DNA of 64,000 nt from Actinocrinis puniceicyclus (lineage in GTDB: Bacteria > Actinomycetota > Actinomycetes > Streptomycetales > Catenulisporaceae). The position numbers and the translations under genes are program-made. Positions within the stretch are counted from its first letter, which is position 1, and every line of letters starts with the position of its first letter. The stretch lies in NCBI RefSeq assembly GCF_018283645.1, contig NZ_JAGSXH010000005.1, positions 1-64,000 of the forward strand. Direction: 5' to 3'. This document shows positions 31,922 to 39,949 of the stretch, in pieces. The notes below the pieces were generated by a model. It had not been told where the DNA came from and did no database searches. It saw only the letters and a list, made by a program, of their open reading frames with translations.

Positions 31922-32482
31922 ATGTTCTCCGCACTGGCCCAGGCCGAACTCGTCAACGTAGCCGTTCTCGTCGCCACCCTGCACGCCGACCTGGGTAGGA
32001 ACCGCAAGATCGGCCCGTTGCGCGTGTTGCGTCCCGCCGTGCTGACCGCGACGATCGTCCCGCTGTTCATCGACCCCGTGGTCACCCGCGGCACCGGCCT
32101 CGCGGTCGAACTGGCCGGTCTGGCGGCCGGTGTGCTCGGCGGACTCGCCGCGCTCGCGCTGACCCGCGTGTATCGCAGCCCGGCGACCGGAAAGCCGGTC
32201 ACGTCCGCGGGCTTGCCATACGCGTTGCTGTGGACCGCGATCATCGGGGCGCGAGCGGTCTTCTCGTACGGATCAGCCCGCTGGTTCTCCGGCTCGCTGG
32301 CGCACTGGTGCGCAAGCCATCAGGTCACCGCCGCCGCCATCACCGACGGCCTGATCTTCATGGCGGTCGTCATGGTCCTGACCCGCACTCTGGGCCTGGC
32401 AGCACGCGCCGCCGCGCTGCCCGGCGACGGTCGCGAGCCGCGGGGCCCGGCGATGGAGCCCGCCGGTGTCGGTGAGCTCTGA
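31922..32482 (+). CDS. Membrane protein (DUF1453-like), divergent from the kinase operon
   Basis: The 186-aa protein has four or five transmembrane helices and the segment LGRNRKIGPLRVLRPAVL, which parallels GEPLRGKRAVLLPAIL of the divergent membrane protein, so the two are probably distant paralogues. ATG 31922 is preceded by GAGGAG at a normal distance. It may be the main output of the two-component system because its promoter region contains the CCGGTATGA repeats. Function unknown. Confidence 0.75.
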   Translation: MFSALAQAELVNVAVLVATLHADLGRNRKIGPLRVLRPAVLTATIVPLFIDPVVTRGTGLAVELAGLAAGVLGGLAALALTRVYRSPATGKPVTSAGLPYALLWTAIIGARAVFSYGSARWFSGSLAHWCASHQVTAAAITDGLIFMAVVMVLTRTLGLAARAAALPGDGREPRGPAMEPAGVGEL

Positions 32483-32525
32483 TGGTCCGGGCTTCGTTCG
32501 CCGGAGCCGCCGCCCGTGGCGTGGT

Positions 32526-32539
32526 GACTTCATGAAGTC
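32526..32539. promoter_or_regulatory. 14-bp perfect palindrome upstream of an SDR gene
   Basis: GACTTCATGAAGTC is a perfect palindrome 72 bases upstream of the GTG start of the SDR at 32611. No regulator gene is adjacent, so the protein that would bind it is unknown. Confidence 0.4.
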
Positions 32540-32610
32540 GCTTGACGACAAGGTATACGTGGCCTTGGGTGGTTCGGAGCAACGGCTGGACTACCCATCG
32601 GAGCTTTCCT

Positions 32611-33318
32611 GTGTCCAAATCGATCGCTGTGTTCGGAGCCGGACCCGGCCTCGGCCAGGCTGTGGCCCGTCGCTACGCGCGAGAGGGTTACGAGGTCACG
32701 TTGGTGGCTCGTAGCTCACAGCCACTCGACCGTCTGGCGAAGGAGCTGATCAGCGGCGGGGCAACCGCTCACGTCATCACAGCCGACCTGTCTGACACCG
32801 CCGCCACGCCCCGGCTGGCCGAGCAGATCCGCGCGAAGGCCGGCGACCTCGACGCCTTCTACTATGCGCCCACCCCCGACACCGGGTTCGTGTCCGCAGC
32901 CGATCTGACCCCACAGCACGCCCAGAAGTTCATGCCGCTGGTCTTCTACACGATGCTGGCACTCGTGCAGGAGTTCCTGCCGCACATGCTCGAGCAGGGG
33001 GACGGCGCCATCCTGACCGCGCAGGGCGGCAGCACCGTGCAGGGCCTGCCGTACATGAGCGGCCCCAGCCCGGCGCAAGCCGCCCAGCGCAACTATCTGC
33101 AAGCCCTGCATGCCGAGGTGGCCGACAAGGGCGTCTACGTCGGCATGCTCTACATCGGTGCGGCTATCGAGAACAGCGCCTTCCACACCGAGATGGAGGA
33201 GAGTAAAGCCGCGGGTCATCCGGTCTGGCAGATGCCTACCGTCGACCCCGAACATCTCGCCGGCCTGCTTTGGACCATGCACGCCACCAGGGGACGGCGG
33301 GAAGCCATCTATCCGTAG
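32611..33318 (+). CDS. Short-chain dehydrogenase (Rossmann, GxGxGLG type)
   Basis: The 235-aa protein begins VSKSIAVFGAGPGLGQAVARR, whose GAGPGLG is the dinucleotide-binding loop. Helix and strand spacing and the segment DLSDTAATPRLAE match SDRs. The usual YxxxK is replaced by a YMSGPSPAQAAQRNYL region, in which the catalytic residues are altered, so enzymatic activity is uncertain. GTG 32611 follows GGAG at about seven bases; extending to 32542 adds an unlikely leader. It ends 18 bases before the convergent arsC gene. Confidence 0.75.
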   Translation: MSKSIAVFGAGPGLGQAVARRYAREGYEVTLVARSSQPLDRLAKELISGGATAHVITADLSDTAATPRLAEQIRAKAGDLDAFYYAPTPDTGFVSAADLTPQHAQKFMPLVFYTMLALVQEFLPHMLEQGDGAILTAQGGSTVQGLPYMSGPSPAQAAQRNYLQALHAEVADKGVYVGMLYIGAAIENSAFHTEMEESKAAGHPVWQMPTVDPEHLAGLLWTMHATRGRREAIYP

Positions 33319-33336
33319 TATCGCGCAAACGCCTTC

Positions 33337-33753
33337 TCAGGCCGCGTCCTCGGCAAGCAGCTCGTCGATCAGGGCACGTACACGCTTCTCGATCTCGTCC
33401 CGGATCGGGCGCACCGCCTCGATGCCCTGTCCGGCCGGGTCGTCCAGAGTCCAGTCGAGATAGCGCTTGCCGGGGAAGACCGGGCACGTGTCCCCGCAAC
33501 CCATGGTGATGCACACGTCCGAGGCTTTGACCGCGTCCACGGTCAGCATCTTGGGGACCTCGGCGGAGATGTCGATGCCGACCTCCGTCATGGCCCGCAC
33601 GGCCACGGGATTGATCTGGTCGCCGGGTGTGGAGCCGGCGGAACGCACCTCGATGCGGCCGCCGGCCAGGTGGCTGAGGAATCCGGCGGCCATTTGGGAG
33701 CGTCCGGCGTTGTGCACGCAGACGAACAGCACGCTGGGCTTGGCGTCAGTCAT
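33337..33753 (-). CDS. arsC: Arsenate reductase, low-molecular-weight phosphatase type
   Basis: The 138-aa protein carries the phosphatase loop VCVHNAGRSQ (CX5R, nucleophilic Cys near residue 12), followed by SAGSTPG, and further cysteines in ITMGCGDTCPVF that serve the thioredoxin-type disulfide cascade. The Asp of LDWTLDDPAG is the general acid. It reduces arsenate to arsenite. ATG 33753 has a GAAGGA-like site. It is the distal gene of the operon with the aquaglyceroporin (35-base gap) and presumably acts with it for As(III) efflux down the gradient. Confidence 0.93.
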   Translation of the reverse strand: MTDAKPSVLFVCVHNAGRSQMAAGFLSHLAGGRIEVRSAGSTPGDQINPVAVRAMTEVGIDISAEVPKMLTVDAVKASDVCITMGCGDTCPVFPGKRYLDWTLDDPAGQGIEAVRPIRDEIEKRVRALIDELLAEDAA

Positions 33754-33788
33754 CAGATCGCTGTCCTTCGGAAGTGGGCGGTTCGCGG

Positions 33789-34562
33789 TCAGGTGCGGGT
33801 CGCGGGCACGCGGGCGCCGTCGGCGACCGGTTGTGCGGCGTCCAGGTCGCAGCTCACGTAAAGCGGGTCGGCAGCCTCGCGCCGGGCGACCGGGTAGAGA
33901 GCGGCCACCACCAGCGCGCCCAGCGCGGCCCCGAGAAGTTGCGCGAAGACGAACCCGGAGATCGAGCCGGGCGCGATCCCGGCGAAGGTGTCGGTGAAGC
34001 CGCGTGCGATCGTGACGGCGGGATTCGCGAAGCTCGTGCTGCTGGTGAACCAGTACGCGGCCCCGATGTACGCGCCGACCGCGGCCGGGCCGTAGTGACC
34101 CCGCTGCGTGCGGGCAAGGGCGAAGACCAGCAGGATCAACCCGCCGGTGGCCACCACCTCGCCGAGCCACAGGTTGACGGCGGAGCGGGTGTGCGTGGAC
34201 GCCGTCGCGGCGGGAAGCGCGAACATCAGGTTCGCCAGCACCGCCCCGCCGATGCCCCCCGCGACCTGCGCGGGAAGGTACACGGCGACGGTGCGCAGGT
34301 CAGGACCGATGCCGGCGCGGCGGCCGAGCACGTAGTCGGCCAGCGTGACCACCGGGTTCAAGTGCGCGCCGGAGACCGGGCCGAAGACCAGGATGATCGC
34401 GGCCAGGCCCAGCGTGGTCGCGATGGAGTTCTCCAGCAGTTGCAGACCGGTGTCGCCCGGGGACAGCCGCTGGGCGGTGATTCCGGAGCCGACGACGGTC
34501 GCGACCAGCAGCGCGGTGCCGAGGAATTCGGCCAGGGCGCGGCGTGCCAGATGCGGGTTCAC
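33789..34562 (-). CDS. Aquaglyceroporin (MIP family), arsenite channel
   Basis: The 257-aa membrane protein has six helices plus the two half-helices with NPA-type motifs: GAHLNPVVT (first motif altered to NPV) and SFANPAVTIARG (second, canonical). AqpS-like channels replace ArsB/Acr3 in some ars operons and let arsenite formed inside the cell leave passively. The GTG start 34562 follows a GGAGG site. Being divergent from the ArsR fusion gene and followed by arsC supports this role. Confidence 0.88.
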   Translation of the reverse strand: MNPHLARRALAEFLGTALLVATVVGSGITAQRLSPGDTGLQLLENSIATTLGLAAIILVFGPVSGAHLNPVVTLADYVLGRRAGIGPDLRTVAVYLPAQVAGGIGGAVLANLMFALPAATASTHTRSAVNLWLGEVVATGGLILLVFALARTQRGHYGPAAVGAYIGAAYWFTSSTSFANPAVTIARGFTDTFAGIAPGSISGFVFAQLLGAALGALVVAALYPVARREAADPLYVSCDLDAAQPVADGARVPATRT

Positions 34563-34657
34563 GCGGTGGCCTCCGGGGTTCGGTGAGCGGTTCGCTCGGG
34601 CGGGGGTCTTCGGCTGCCGCGGCGCGCCGAACGGGCGCGGAGCGCGCGGCGGCCGCC

Positions 34658-34696
34658 TTGACCGAAGAATATAGCTCAATCATCATTGACTCAATG
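34658..34696. promoter_or_regulatory. ArsR operator and divergent ars promoters
   Basis: Half-sites TCAAT (34676-34680), ATTGA (34685-34689) and TCAAT (34691-34695) form two overlapping inverted repeats, TCAAT-CATC-ATTGA and ATTGA-C-TCAAT. The minus strand offers TTGAGT and TATATT spaced 15 bases apart for the aquaporin-arsC operon, which the repeats overlap. The plus-strand fusion gene starts inside the block (ATG 34694), suggesting a leaderless or very short leader mRNA. Confidence 0.65.
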
Positions 34697-35419
34697 GACA
34701 CTGAGCTTTCTTCCTTGCAGGCGCGGGCCCGGCGGCACGCCGCGCTCGGCGAAAGCGCGCGCCTGGCGATCGTGGAGCGCCTGCTGCTCTCGGACGCGTC
34801 ACCCACCGAACTCGCCCGCGAGCTGGGCCTGGCCAGCAACCTGCTGGCGCACCACCTGGCGCTGCTGGAGCAGGCCGGCCTGATCACCCGGGCCCGCTCG
34901 GAGGCGGACCACCGGCGTACTTACGTGCGCCTGAACCACGCCGCGCTGGCCGATCTGGTGCCCATGGGCGCGCGGCGCGCGGCCCGAGTGGTGTTCGTCT
35001 GCACGGCGAACTCCGCCCGCTCACCGCTGGCCGCAGCGCTCTGGGCACGCCGAAGTCGCCTGCCGACAGCCTCGGCCGGCACCGAGCCCGCGCCCTGCGT
35101 GCACCCGGGCACCGTCGCGGCCGCACGGCGCCACGGTCTGAACCTCCAGGGGAAGGGCACCCGGCATCTCAATCAGGTGCTGCGCGCGGACGACCTGGTC
35201 GTCGCGGTGTGCGACCGCGCCCACGAACACGCCGCGCACACCGGCCAGTGGCTGCACTGGGCCGTGCCCGACCCGGCCCGAGACGGTACCGATGCCGCGT
35301 TCGACGCCGCGGTACGGGAACTGTCCGGCCGCATCGACCGCCTCGTGCCCGCCGTACACCCCGTGACAGTCGATCACCCCGCGACGCCCGACCAAGTTGT
35401 GGGAGCGGCCACATTGTGA
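34694..35419 (+). CDS. ArsR-family repressor fused to an ArsC-like phosphatase domain
   Basis: The 241-aa protein has an N-terminal winged helix (about 1-90: LVERLLLSDASPTELARELG is read as the HTH with flanking helices; NLLAHHLALLEQAGLI) and a C-terminal low-molecular-weight phosphatase domain (about 98-241) with VVFVCTANSARSPLAAALW, including the CX5R loop, and DPARDGTDAAFD as the acid loop. The canonical ArsR metal-site CxC is not visible, so arsenite may instead be sensed through cysteines elsewhere. It probably represses the divergent aquaporin-arsC operon and itself. Such ArsR-ArsC fusions exist in other actinobacteria. Confidence 0.85.
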   Translation: MDTELSSLQARARRHAALGESARLAIVERLLLSDASPTELARELGLASNLLAHHLALLEQAGLITRARSEADHRRTYVRLNHAALADLVPMGARRAARVVFVCTANSARSPLAAALWARRSRLPTASAGTEPAPCVHPGTVAAARRHGLNLQGKGTRHLNQVLRADDLVVAVCDRAHEHAAHTGQWLHWAVPDPARDGTDAAFDAAVRELSGRIDRLVPAVHPVTVDHPATPDQVVGAATL

Positions 35420-35523
35420 GAGCCGACGATGACTGACGCCGATGGTGCGGCGGAACCGGGTCTGGCCGAAAAACGTTAGAACGCTGACGATGACCTCACT
35501 CACGGTGGGAGGTGCGCGGACGG

Positions 35524-36066
35524 ATGCGGTTTTCACAGCCGGGCGAGCAACCGAGTCGGCAGAGTCCGGATTACGCGGAACTGGTCGAGCGGTTCCCCGG
35601 TCCGGTCGCCATCGCCTGCGCGCCTCCGGCCGGTTCCATCGCGCTGTGCGGCTACGAAAGCTCGGACGGTCATCCCTGGGCGGTCGAGGTCACCTATGCT
35701 CTGGCGGGACGTGACCTCCTGCGCGTGCGCACCGTGCGCGGATCGGTCGACTGGACGCCGGTGATCCGCGGGACCGAGAGCCTCGCGGGCAACCTGGGCG
35801 TCCTCGGCCTGCCGGGCGACCCGGACGCGCCCGAGACGCCGACGAGCGTGACGGTCGACGGCACACCGATGGCAGGCACGCGGATCGACCTTCCCGACCT
35901 CAGCGGCGTCCGTCTCGAGTGGCGAGAGCAGCACGTCTTCTGCATCGGCGATCCGCGGCAGATCGACGCCGTCGAACTGCGCAGCGCGACCGGCGCGGAC
36001 TTCGCCCGGCTCTGCGCCGAGTTCGAGGACTTCGTCGCCCGGCGCAGGGCCGAGCGCGGCTACTGA
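35524..36066 (+). CDS. Hypothetical protein, 180 aa
   Basis: I do not recognise this protein. It has no transmembrane segment or signal peptide, and is moderately acidic. Features include the alternation of strands in WAVEVTYALAGRDLLRVRTVRG and a C-terminal helix DFARLCAEFEDFVARRRAERG, suggesting a mixed alpha/beta fold. ATG 35524 is chosen over the GTG 12 bases upstream because GGGAGG ends exactly where that GTG starts. Codon bias matches neighbours. It has no visible operon partner. Confidence 0.75.
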   Translation: MRFSQPGEQPSRQSPDYAELVERFPGPVAIACAPPAGSIALCGYESSDGHPWAVEVTYALAGRDLLRVRTVRGSVDWTPVIRGTESLAGNLGVLGLPGDPDAPETPTSVTVDGTPMAGTRIDLPDLSGVRLEWREQHVFCIGDPRQIDAVELRSATGADFARLCAEFEDFVARRRAERGY

Positions 36067-36112
36067 AGAACCGGTTGCGACTGCGCGGCGGCGTTCGCCG
36101 ACGCGTCGCGGC

Positions 36113-36886
36113 TCACAGACGTTCGGCGTCGGCGATCCGCTCGATCAGGTCAGGACCCTGGTTGCGCACGTTGTTCACCGCGGTGCTCACCGGGTCCGCC
36201 TGCATGCCGACGGTCGCGGGGACCAGCAGGCCGCGCAGCGCGTCCGCGTCGTCCACGTCCGGCGCGAGCCACGTCTCATAAGCACTCTGCGGCACGATGA
36301 GCGGCGCGCGGTCGTGTATGCGCCCGATGTCGTCGGTCGCGTCAGTGGTCAGCACCGTGACGGACAACAGCCAAGCCTGCGCGTCTTCGCGCTCCCGGGT
36401 CGGATCACGCCACCACTCGTACAGGCCCGCCATCGCCAGCGTGCCCTTGTCCGGGCGGTGGATGAAGTAAGGCTGCTTCGGCGCCTTCTTGCCCTGGTCC
36501 CCCGCGGGCCGTTCCTGCCACTCGTAGTAGCCCGCGGCCGGCAGGATGCAGCGGCGCCTGGCGAACGCGTGCCGGAACGAAGGCTTCTGCGCGGCGCTCT
36601 CCAGTCGCGCATTGATCAGCCGGTTGCCGACCGACGGGTCCTTGGCCCACGAGGGCACCAATCCCCAGCGTGCGGCCCGCAGCTGGCGTTCCATCGCGCC
36701 GGCGTCGGCACCGGCGCCACCGCTCTCGTCGCGGTCGCGCCGCTCGCGGACCAACACCGCGGGCACGTACTTGGTGGGCGCGACGTTGAAGTCCGGTTCC
36801 ACCGGGCCGTCCACCGCGACCCGGTCGACGGCGAACTCTTCGGCCAGCTCCTGCGGGCTCTTGGTGACTACGTACCGACCACACAT
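36113..36886 (-). CDS. SRAP-domain protein (YedK/HMCES type), abasic-site crosslinker
   Basis: The 257-aa protein begins MCGRYVVT, so that Cys2 becomes the N-terminal nucleophile after Met removal, and carries NVAPT (near residue 34), the WGLVPSWAKD and NARLES motifs, the catalytic glutamate in AGYYEWQ (near 120) and histidine in IHDRAPLI. These are all the conserved SRAP residues. The family forms a thiazolidine DNA-protein crosslink with abasic sites in single-stranded DNA, shielding them during replication. Length is slightly above the E. coli homologue because of an insertion (RDRDESGGAGADAGAM). Confidence 0.93.
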   Translation of the reverse strand: MCGRYVVTKSPQELAEEFAVDRVAVDGPVEPDFNVAPTKYVPAVLVRERRDRDESGGAGADAGAMERQLRAARWGLVPSWAKDPSVGNRLINARLESAAQKPSFRHAFARRRCILPAAGYYEWQERPAGDQGKKAPKQPYFIHRPDKGTLAMAGLYEWWRDPTREREDAQAWLLSVTVLTTDATDDIGRIHDRAPLIVPQSAYETWLAPDVDDADALRGLLVPATVGMQADPVSTAVNNVRNQGPDLIERIADAERL

Positions 36887-36951
36887 GCTTCCGAGGGTAC
36901 GAGCCGTCGCCGTTGGGCGCCCGCCTCCGGCAGCGCCGCGAGTTCCGCGAT

Positions 36952-39447
36952 CTATCGGGCCGGCTCCCGGTCGAGCATGTCGAGCAGTTGCTTAACCCGT
37001 CGGGCGTCAGCGAGCCGGTGTTGCGCGGTGTAGTGCCCGTGGGCCTCCAGCCAGCAGTCGCGAGCCAGGTCGGCACGGTTCTGGCCGAGCCGCGCCTCGG
37101 CGATGTGATGCAGGATGTCGGCCTCGAGGAAGCCCTGGCCCCGGTCGCGGCAAATGGTCAGGGCCTGCTGCAAGTAGTCGAGTGCCTCGTCGTATTCGCG
37201 CATGCGGCAGGCGATATGGCCGAGGCTGTCGAGGATGGCGGACTCGCCGACCTGGTGATCGCCGTGTTCGCGCAGCAGTGCGAGAGCTGCCAGGCAGTTG
37301 GCGCGCGCCTCGGCGTGGCTGCCGAGCCTCGTCTGCAGCCAGCCGACACCGTTCAGCGCCCTGGCCTGCCGGTACGGATTGTCCGCCTGCCGGAAGATCA
37401 GCAGCGCGCGCAGGGCGTGCTCGAGCGCCCGCCGGTCGTCGCCGTGCCGCTCCCAGGTGCCGCCCAGGCTGTGGTGGATCTCGCCCTGCCCGGTGAGGTC
37501 GCCGGCTTCCTCGGTCAGGGACAGGGCCAGGCGCAAATGTTGCAGGGCGTCCGCGGTCCTGCCCTGCTCGGCGCAGGCATCGCCGAACATCTGGTGCGCA
37601 TGCGCGCGAACGGTCGGTTCAGGCAGGCGCTGAGCGCATTTCACGGCGAGAAGCCAGACGGCGGACCGGTCCTGGAGAAGGCCACGGCGGCGGTGGTAGG
37701 GCTCCAGCGCCCAGGCCAAGTGACAGACCTGGGCGTCCCAGCCGTGGCTTCCGGCCGATTGCTGAGCGGCGAGCACACTGGCGTGTTCCACGTCGAACCA
37801 TGCGATCGCGCAGGCCGAATCGGGCAGCGGATGCGGTACACAGCCGGGGGGCAGGTCCTCAAGCAGCGGCGCGGGTAGGTGCGGCGCGAGCAGCCGAGCG
37901 CCTGCACAGGCGGTGTGCACGTAGAACTCGACCAGTCGGCGTAGCGCGGCCTGCCGCTCCGCGAGGGCGCATTCGGCGTGTGCCTTCTCTGCAGCATGCA
38001 GCTTGAGCAGGTCATGCATGCGGTAACTGTCGGCTGCGTGCCTCTGGATCAGGTGTGCGTGATCCAGTTCGCGGAGCAGAGCGAGGGCGGCTTTCCGGGG
38101 AACGCCGAGCAGGCTGGCTGCGGCGGCCGGGGTGATCTGCGGCCCGGGCGCGATCCCCAGCAGTGCGAATGCGCGGGCCGCGGCGGGGGAAAGGGCGCGG
38201 CCGGACCAGGAGAGCACCGCCCGCAGGTCGGCCTGGGGTTCACCGGCGTCGAGGGCGTCGAGCCGGCCGGGCGTCGCGGTCAGTTCGGCGGCCAGGGCCG
38301 TCAGCGACAGGTCGGGTTGGGTGGCGGCGCGCGCGGCGACGATGCTCAGCGCCAGCGGAAGTCCCGCGCAGCAGGTGCGCAGTGTGGCCGCGGCTTCCGC
38401 TTCGACGGCGATGCGGCCGCGGCCGAGGTGCCGGGCGAGCAACTGCCGCGCTTCCTCCTCGGGCAGTGCGTCGAGGGCGACCGCGCACGCGCCGTTCGTG
38501 GCGAGCAGTCCGGTCAGCTTGCGACGGCTGGTGATCAGCACCGTGCACGTCATACCGCCCGGGAGCAGCGGGGCGACCTGCGCGGTGTCGCGGGCGTTGT
38601 CGAGCACGACCAGCATCCGTTTGTCGGCCGCCACACCGCGGTAGAGCGCCGCCTGCGCCTCCAGTTCGACCGGAATCGCGCTCGGGGACACTCCGAGCGC
38701 CTCCAGGAATCCGCGCAGCACGGTCCGCGCGTCCACGGGCTGCCCGCCGGGGTCGAAGCCGCGCAGGTTGACGTACAGCTGGCCGTCCGGAAACCGGTCC
38801 AGGTGCCGATACGCCCAGTGCAGCGCCAGCCAGGTCTTGCCGATTCCGCCCATGCCGCCGATCGCGCAGACCACCACGGTGCCGCCTGTCTGGGTCTGCT
38901 CCCGCAGGGCCGCGTCCAGGAAGGCCAGTTCGCGGGCGCGGCCGGTGAACATGCGGGGCGCGGCCGGCAGTTGGCGCGGCGCCGGCGCCGGCGCGGGCCC
39001 GGGATGCGTGGCCTGAGCACTCGCGGGCTCAGGACTTGCGCCCTGACCGTCGCCGGTGGCAGGCGATCCGCGGCGGGCCGAGCGGCCGGCCGGGCGGGCG
39101 GTCCTCCCCCGGCGGCCGGCCTCCTCGATCCGGTCGCGCGCGCTGGCCAGCGCGCGCCGCTCGCCCGGCGCGGCGCCGAGCACTTCGAGCAGGGCGTCGA
39201 AGCGGTCGGTCGGCGGCAGGGTGCGGGCAGTGAAGTACTCTGCGATCGCGGTGTGGGACCAGCCGGTTCTGCCGGCCAGCTCCCGGTACGTCAGGCTGCT
39301 GTCTCGGCGGCTGCGCGCGTGCCGGCGGCGCAGATCCCGCAGCAGCGCGGCGAGATCTTCCAGCGTCCGGGCCGTCGCCGCGGCCGCCGCGAGCGGGTCG
39401 GGCGTCTCGGGCGGGCCCGGACTCGGCCGCCGCTGACCGTGTTCCAT
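36952..39447 (-). CDS. XRE-NB-ARC-TPR regulator (AfsR/SARP-like STAND ATPase without SARP domain)
   Basis: The protein of about 831 aa has an N-terminal XRE-type HTH (about 30-90; LTYRELAGRTGWSHTAIAEY), a disordered Pro/Ala/Arg linker, an NB-ARC domain with P-loop GGMGGIGKTWLALH near 195, the Walker B RMLVVLDNARDT and a GLPLAL motif, a winged helix, and a C-terminal tetratricopeptide array (about 590-820). STAND proteins switch from ADP to ATP forms on ligand binding and oligomerise; in actinomycetes they regulate secondary metabolism or act in defence. ATG 39447 follows GGGGGA; a TTG six codons upstream is possible. No operon partner is evident. Confidence 0.85.
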   Translation of the reverse strand: MEHGQRRPSPGPPETPDPLAAAAATARTLEDLAALLRDLRRRHARSRRDSSLTYRELAGRTGWSHTAIAEYFTARTLPPTDRFDALLEVLGAAPGERRALASARDRIEEAGRRGRTARPAGRSARRGSPATGDGQGASPEPASAQATHPGPAPAPAPRQLPAAPRMFTGRARELAFLDAALREQTQTGGTVVVCAIGGMGGIGKTWLALHWAYRHLDRFPDGQLYVNLRGFDPGGQPVDARTVLRGFLEALGVSPSAIPVELEAQAALYRGVAADKRMLVVLDNARDTAQVAPLLPGGMTCTVLITSRRKLTGLLATNGACAVALDALPEEEARQLLARHLGRGRIAVEAEAAATLRTCCAGLPLALSIVAARAATQPDLSLTALAAELTATPGRLDALDAGEPQADLRAVLSWSGRALSPAAARAFALLGIAPGPQITPAAAASLLGVPRKAALALLRELDHAHLIQRHAADSYRMHDLLKLHAAEKAHAECALAERQAALRRLVEFYVHTACAGARLLAPHLPAPLLEDLPPGCVPHPLPDSACAIAWFDVEHASVLAAQQSAGSHGWDAQVCHLAWALEPYHRRRGLLQDRSAVWLLAVKCAQRLPEPTVRAHAHQMFGDACAEQGRTADALQHLRLALSLTEEAGDLTGQGEIHHSLGGTWERHGDDRRALEHALRALLIFRQADNPYRQARALNGVGWLQTRLGSHAEARANCLAALALLREHGDHQVGESAILDSLGHIACRMREYDEALDYLQQALTICRDRGQGFLEADILHHIAEARLGQNRADLARDCWLEAHGHYTAQHRLADARRVKQLLDMLDREPAR

Positions 39448-39643
39448 CGGGTCGTCCCCCGACAACTACAACGACTACAACGACGAGCTCGAATATCGGT
39501 GGCGCGTCCCGCAGCGTAACAGCCGGCGCGGCGCTGTCCAGCGCCGCGCCGGCCGCAGCGGGCGATTGCCGTCCCGGGCCGCACTGCTCGGATCGGCCCC
39601 GGAAAGTTTCAGGCTTCGAATACACGAGGGGAGGGCGGTCCGG

Positions 39644-39925
39644 TCACGGCCGGTCTTCGTCCGCGCCCTGCGAAAGCTTTCGCAGTTCGCGCTGCAGCCC
39701 GGCGATGGCCTGCTGCTTCTGTGCCTCGGTCAGCGTGGAATGAGTCCGCACGATGTCGATCTTGTTCTGCAGGAAAGCGCGCTCGGCGGCCAGGTCCCGC
39801 GGCGTGCGACGGGTCGCGCGCGCGATTTCCTCCCGCTTGTCGTGCCCGCCCGGCACGGCGCGCTGGTCCCTGTCCGGTCCGGTCGGCGGTTGGGCGGGCT
39901 GCTGCGAAGCGGGCGGCTCGGACAT
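39644..39925 (-). CDS. Small hypothetical protein, 93 aa, sharing a module with its neighbour
   Basis: The small hydrophilic protein has a disordered Pro/Gln N-terminus (about 1-35) and a helical C-terminal part. Its segment DLAAERAFLQNKIDIVRTHS parallels RAAAERAFAAGKIHLARTHP of the upstream gene's product (about residue 40 there). Both continue into a second helix with the pattern Q/R-K-Q-A. The gene lies 24 bases downstream of that gene and is presumably cotranscribed. Function unknown. The 160-base gap to 39485 holds nothing supported. Confidence 0.7.
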   Translation of the reverse strand: MSEPPASQQPAQPPTGPDRDQRAVPGGHDKREEIARATRRTPRDLAAERAFLQNKIDIVRTHSTLTEAQKQQAIAGLQRELRKLSQGADEDRP

Positions 39926-39949
39926 CGGCGTCGCCTTTCCGCCGACCGG

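Noticed and set aside
37978-39519. A 513-codon plus-strand open frame opposite the NB-ARC regulator
   Set aside because: Antisense to a gene with clear HTH, NB-ARC and TPR domains; no domain in the translated shadow.
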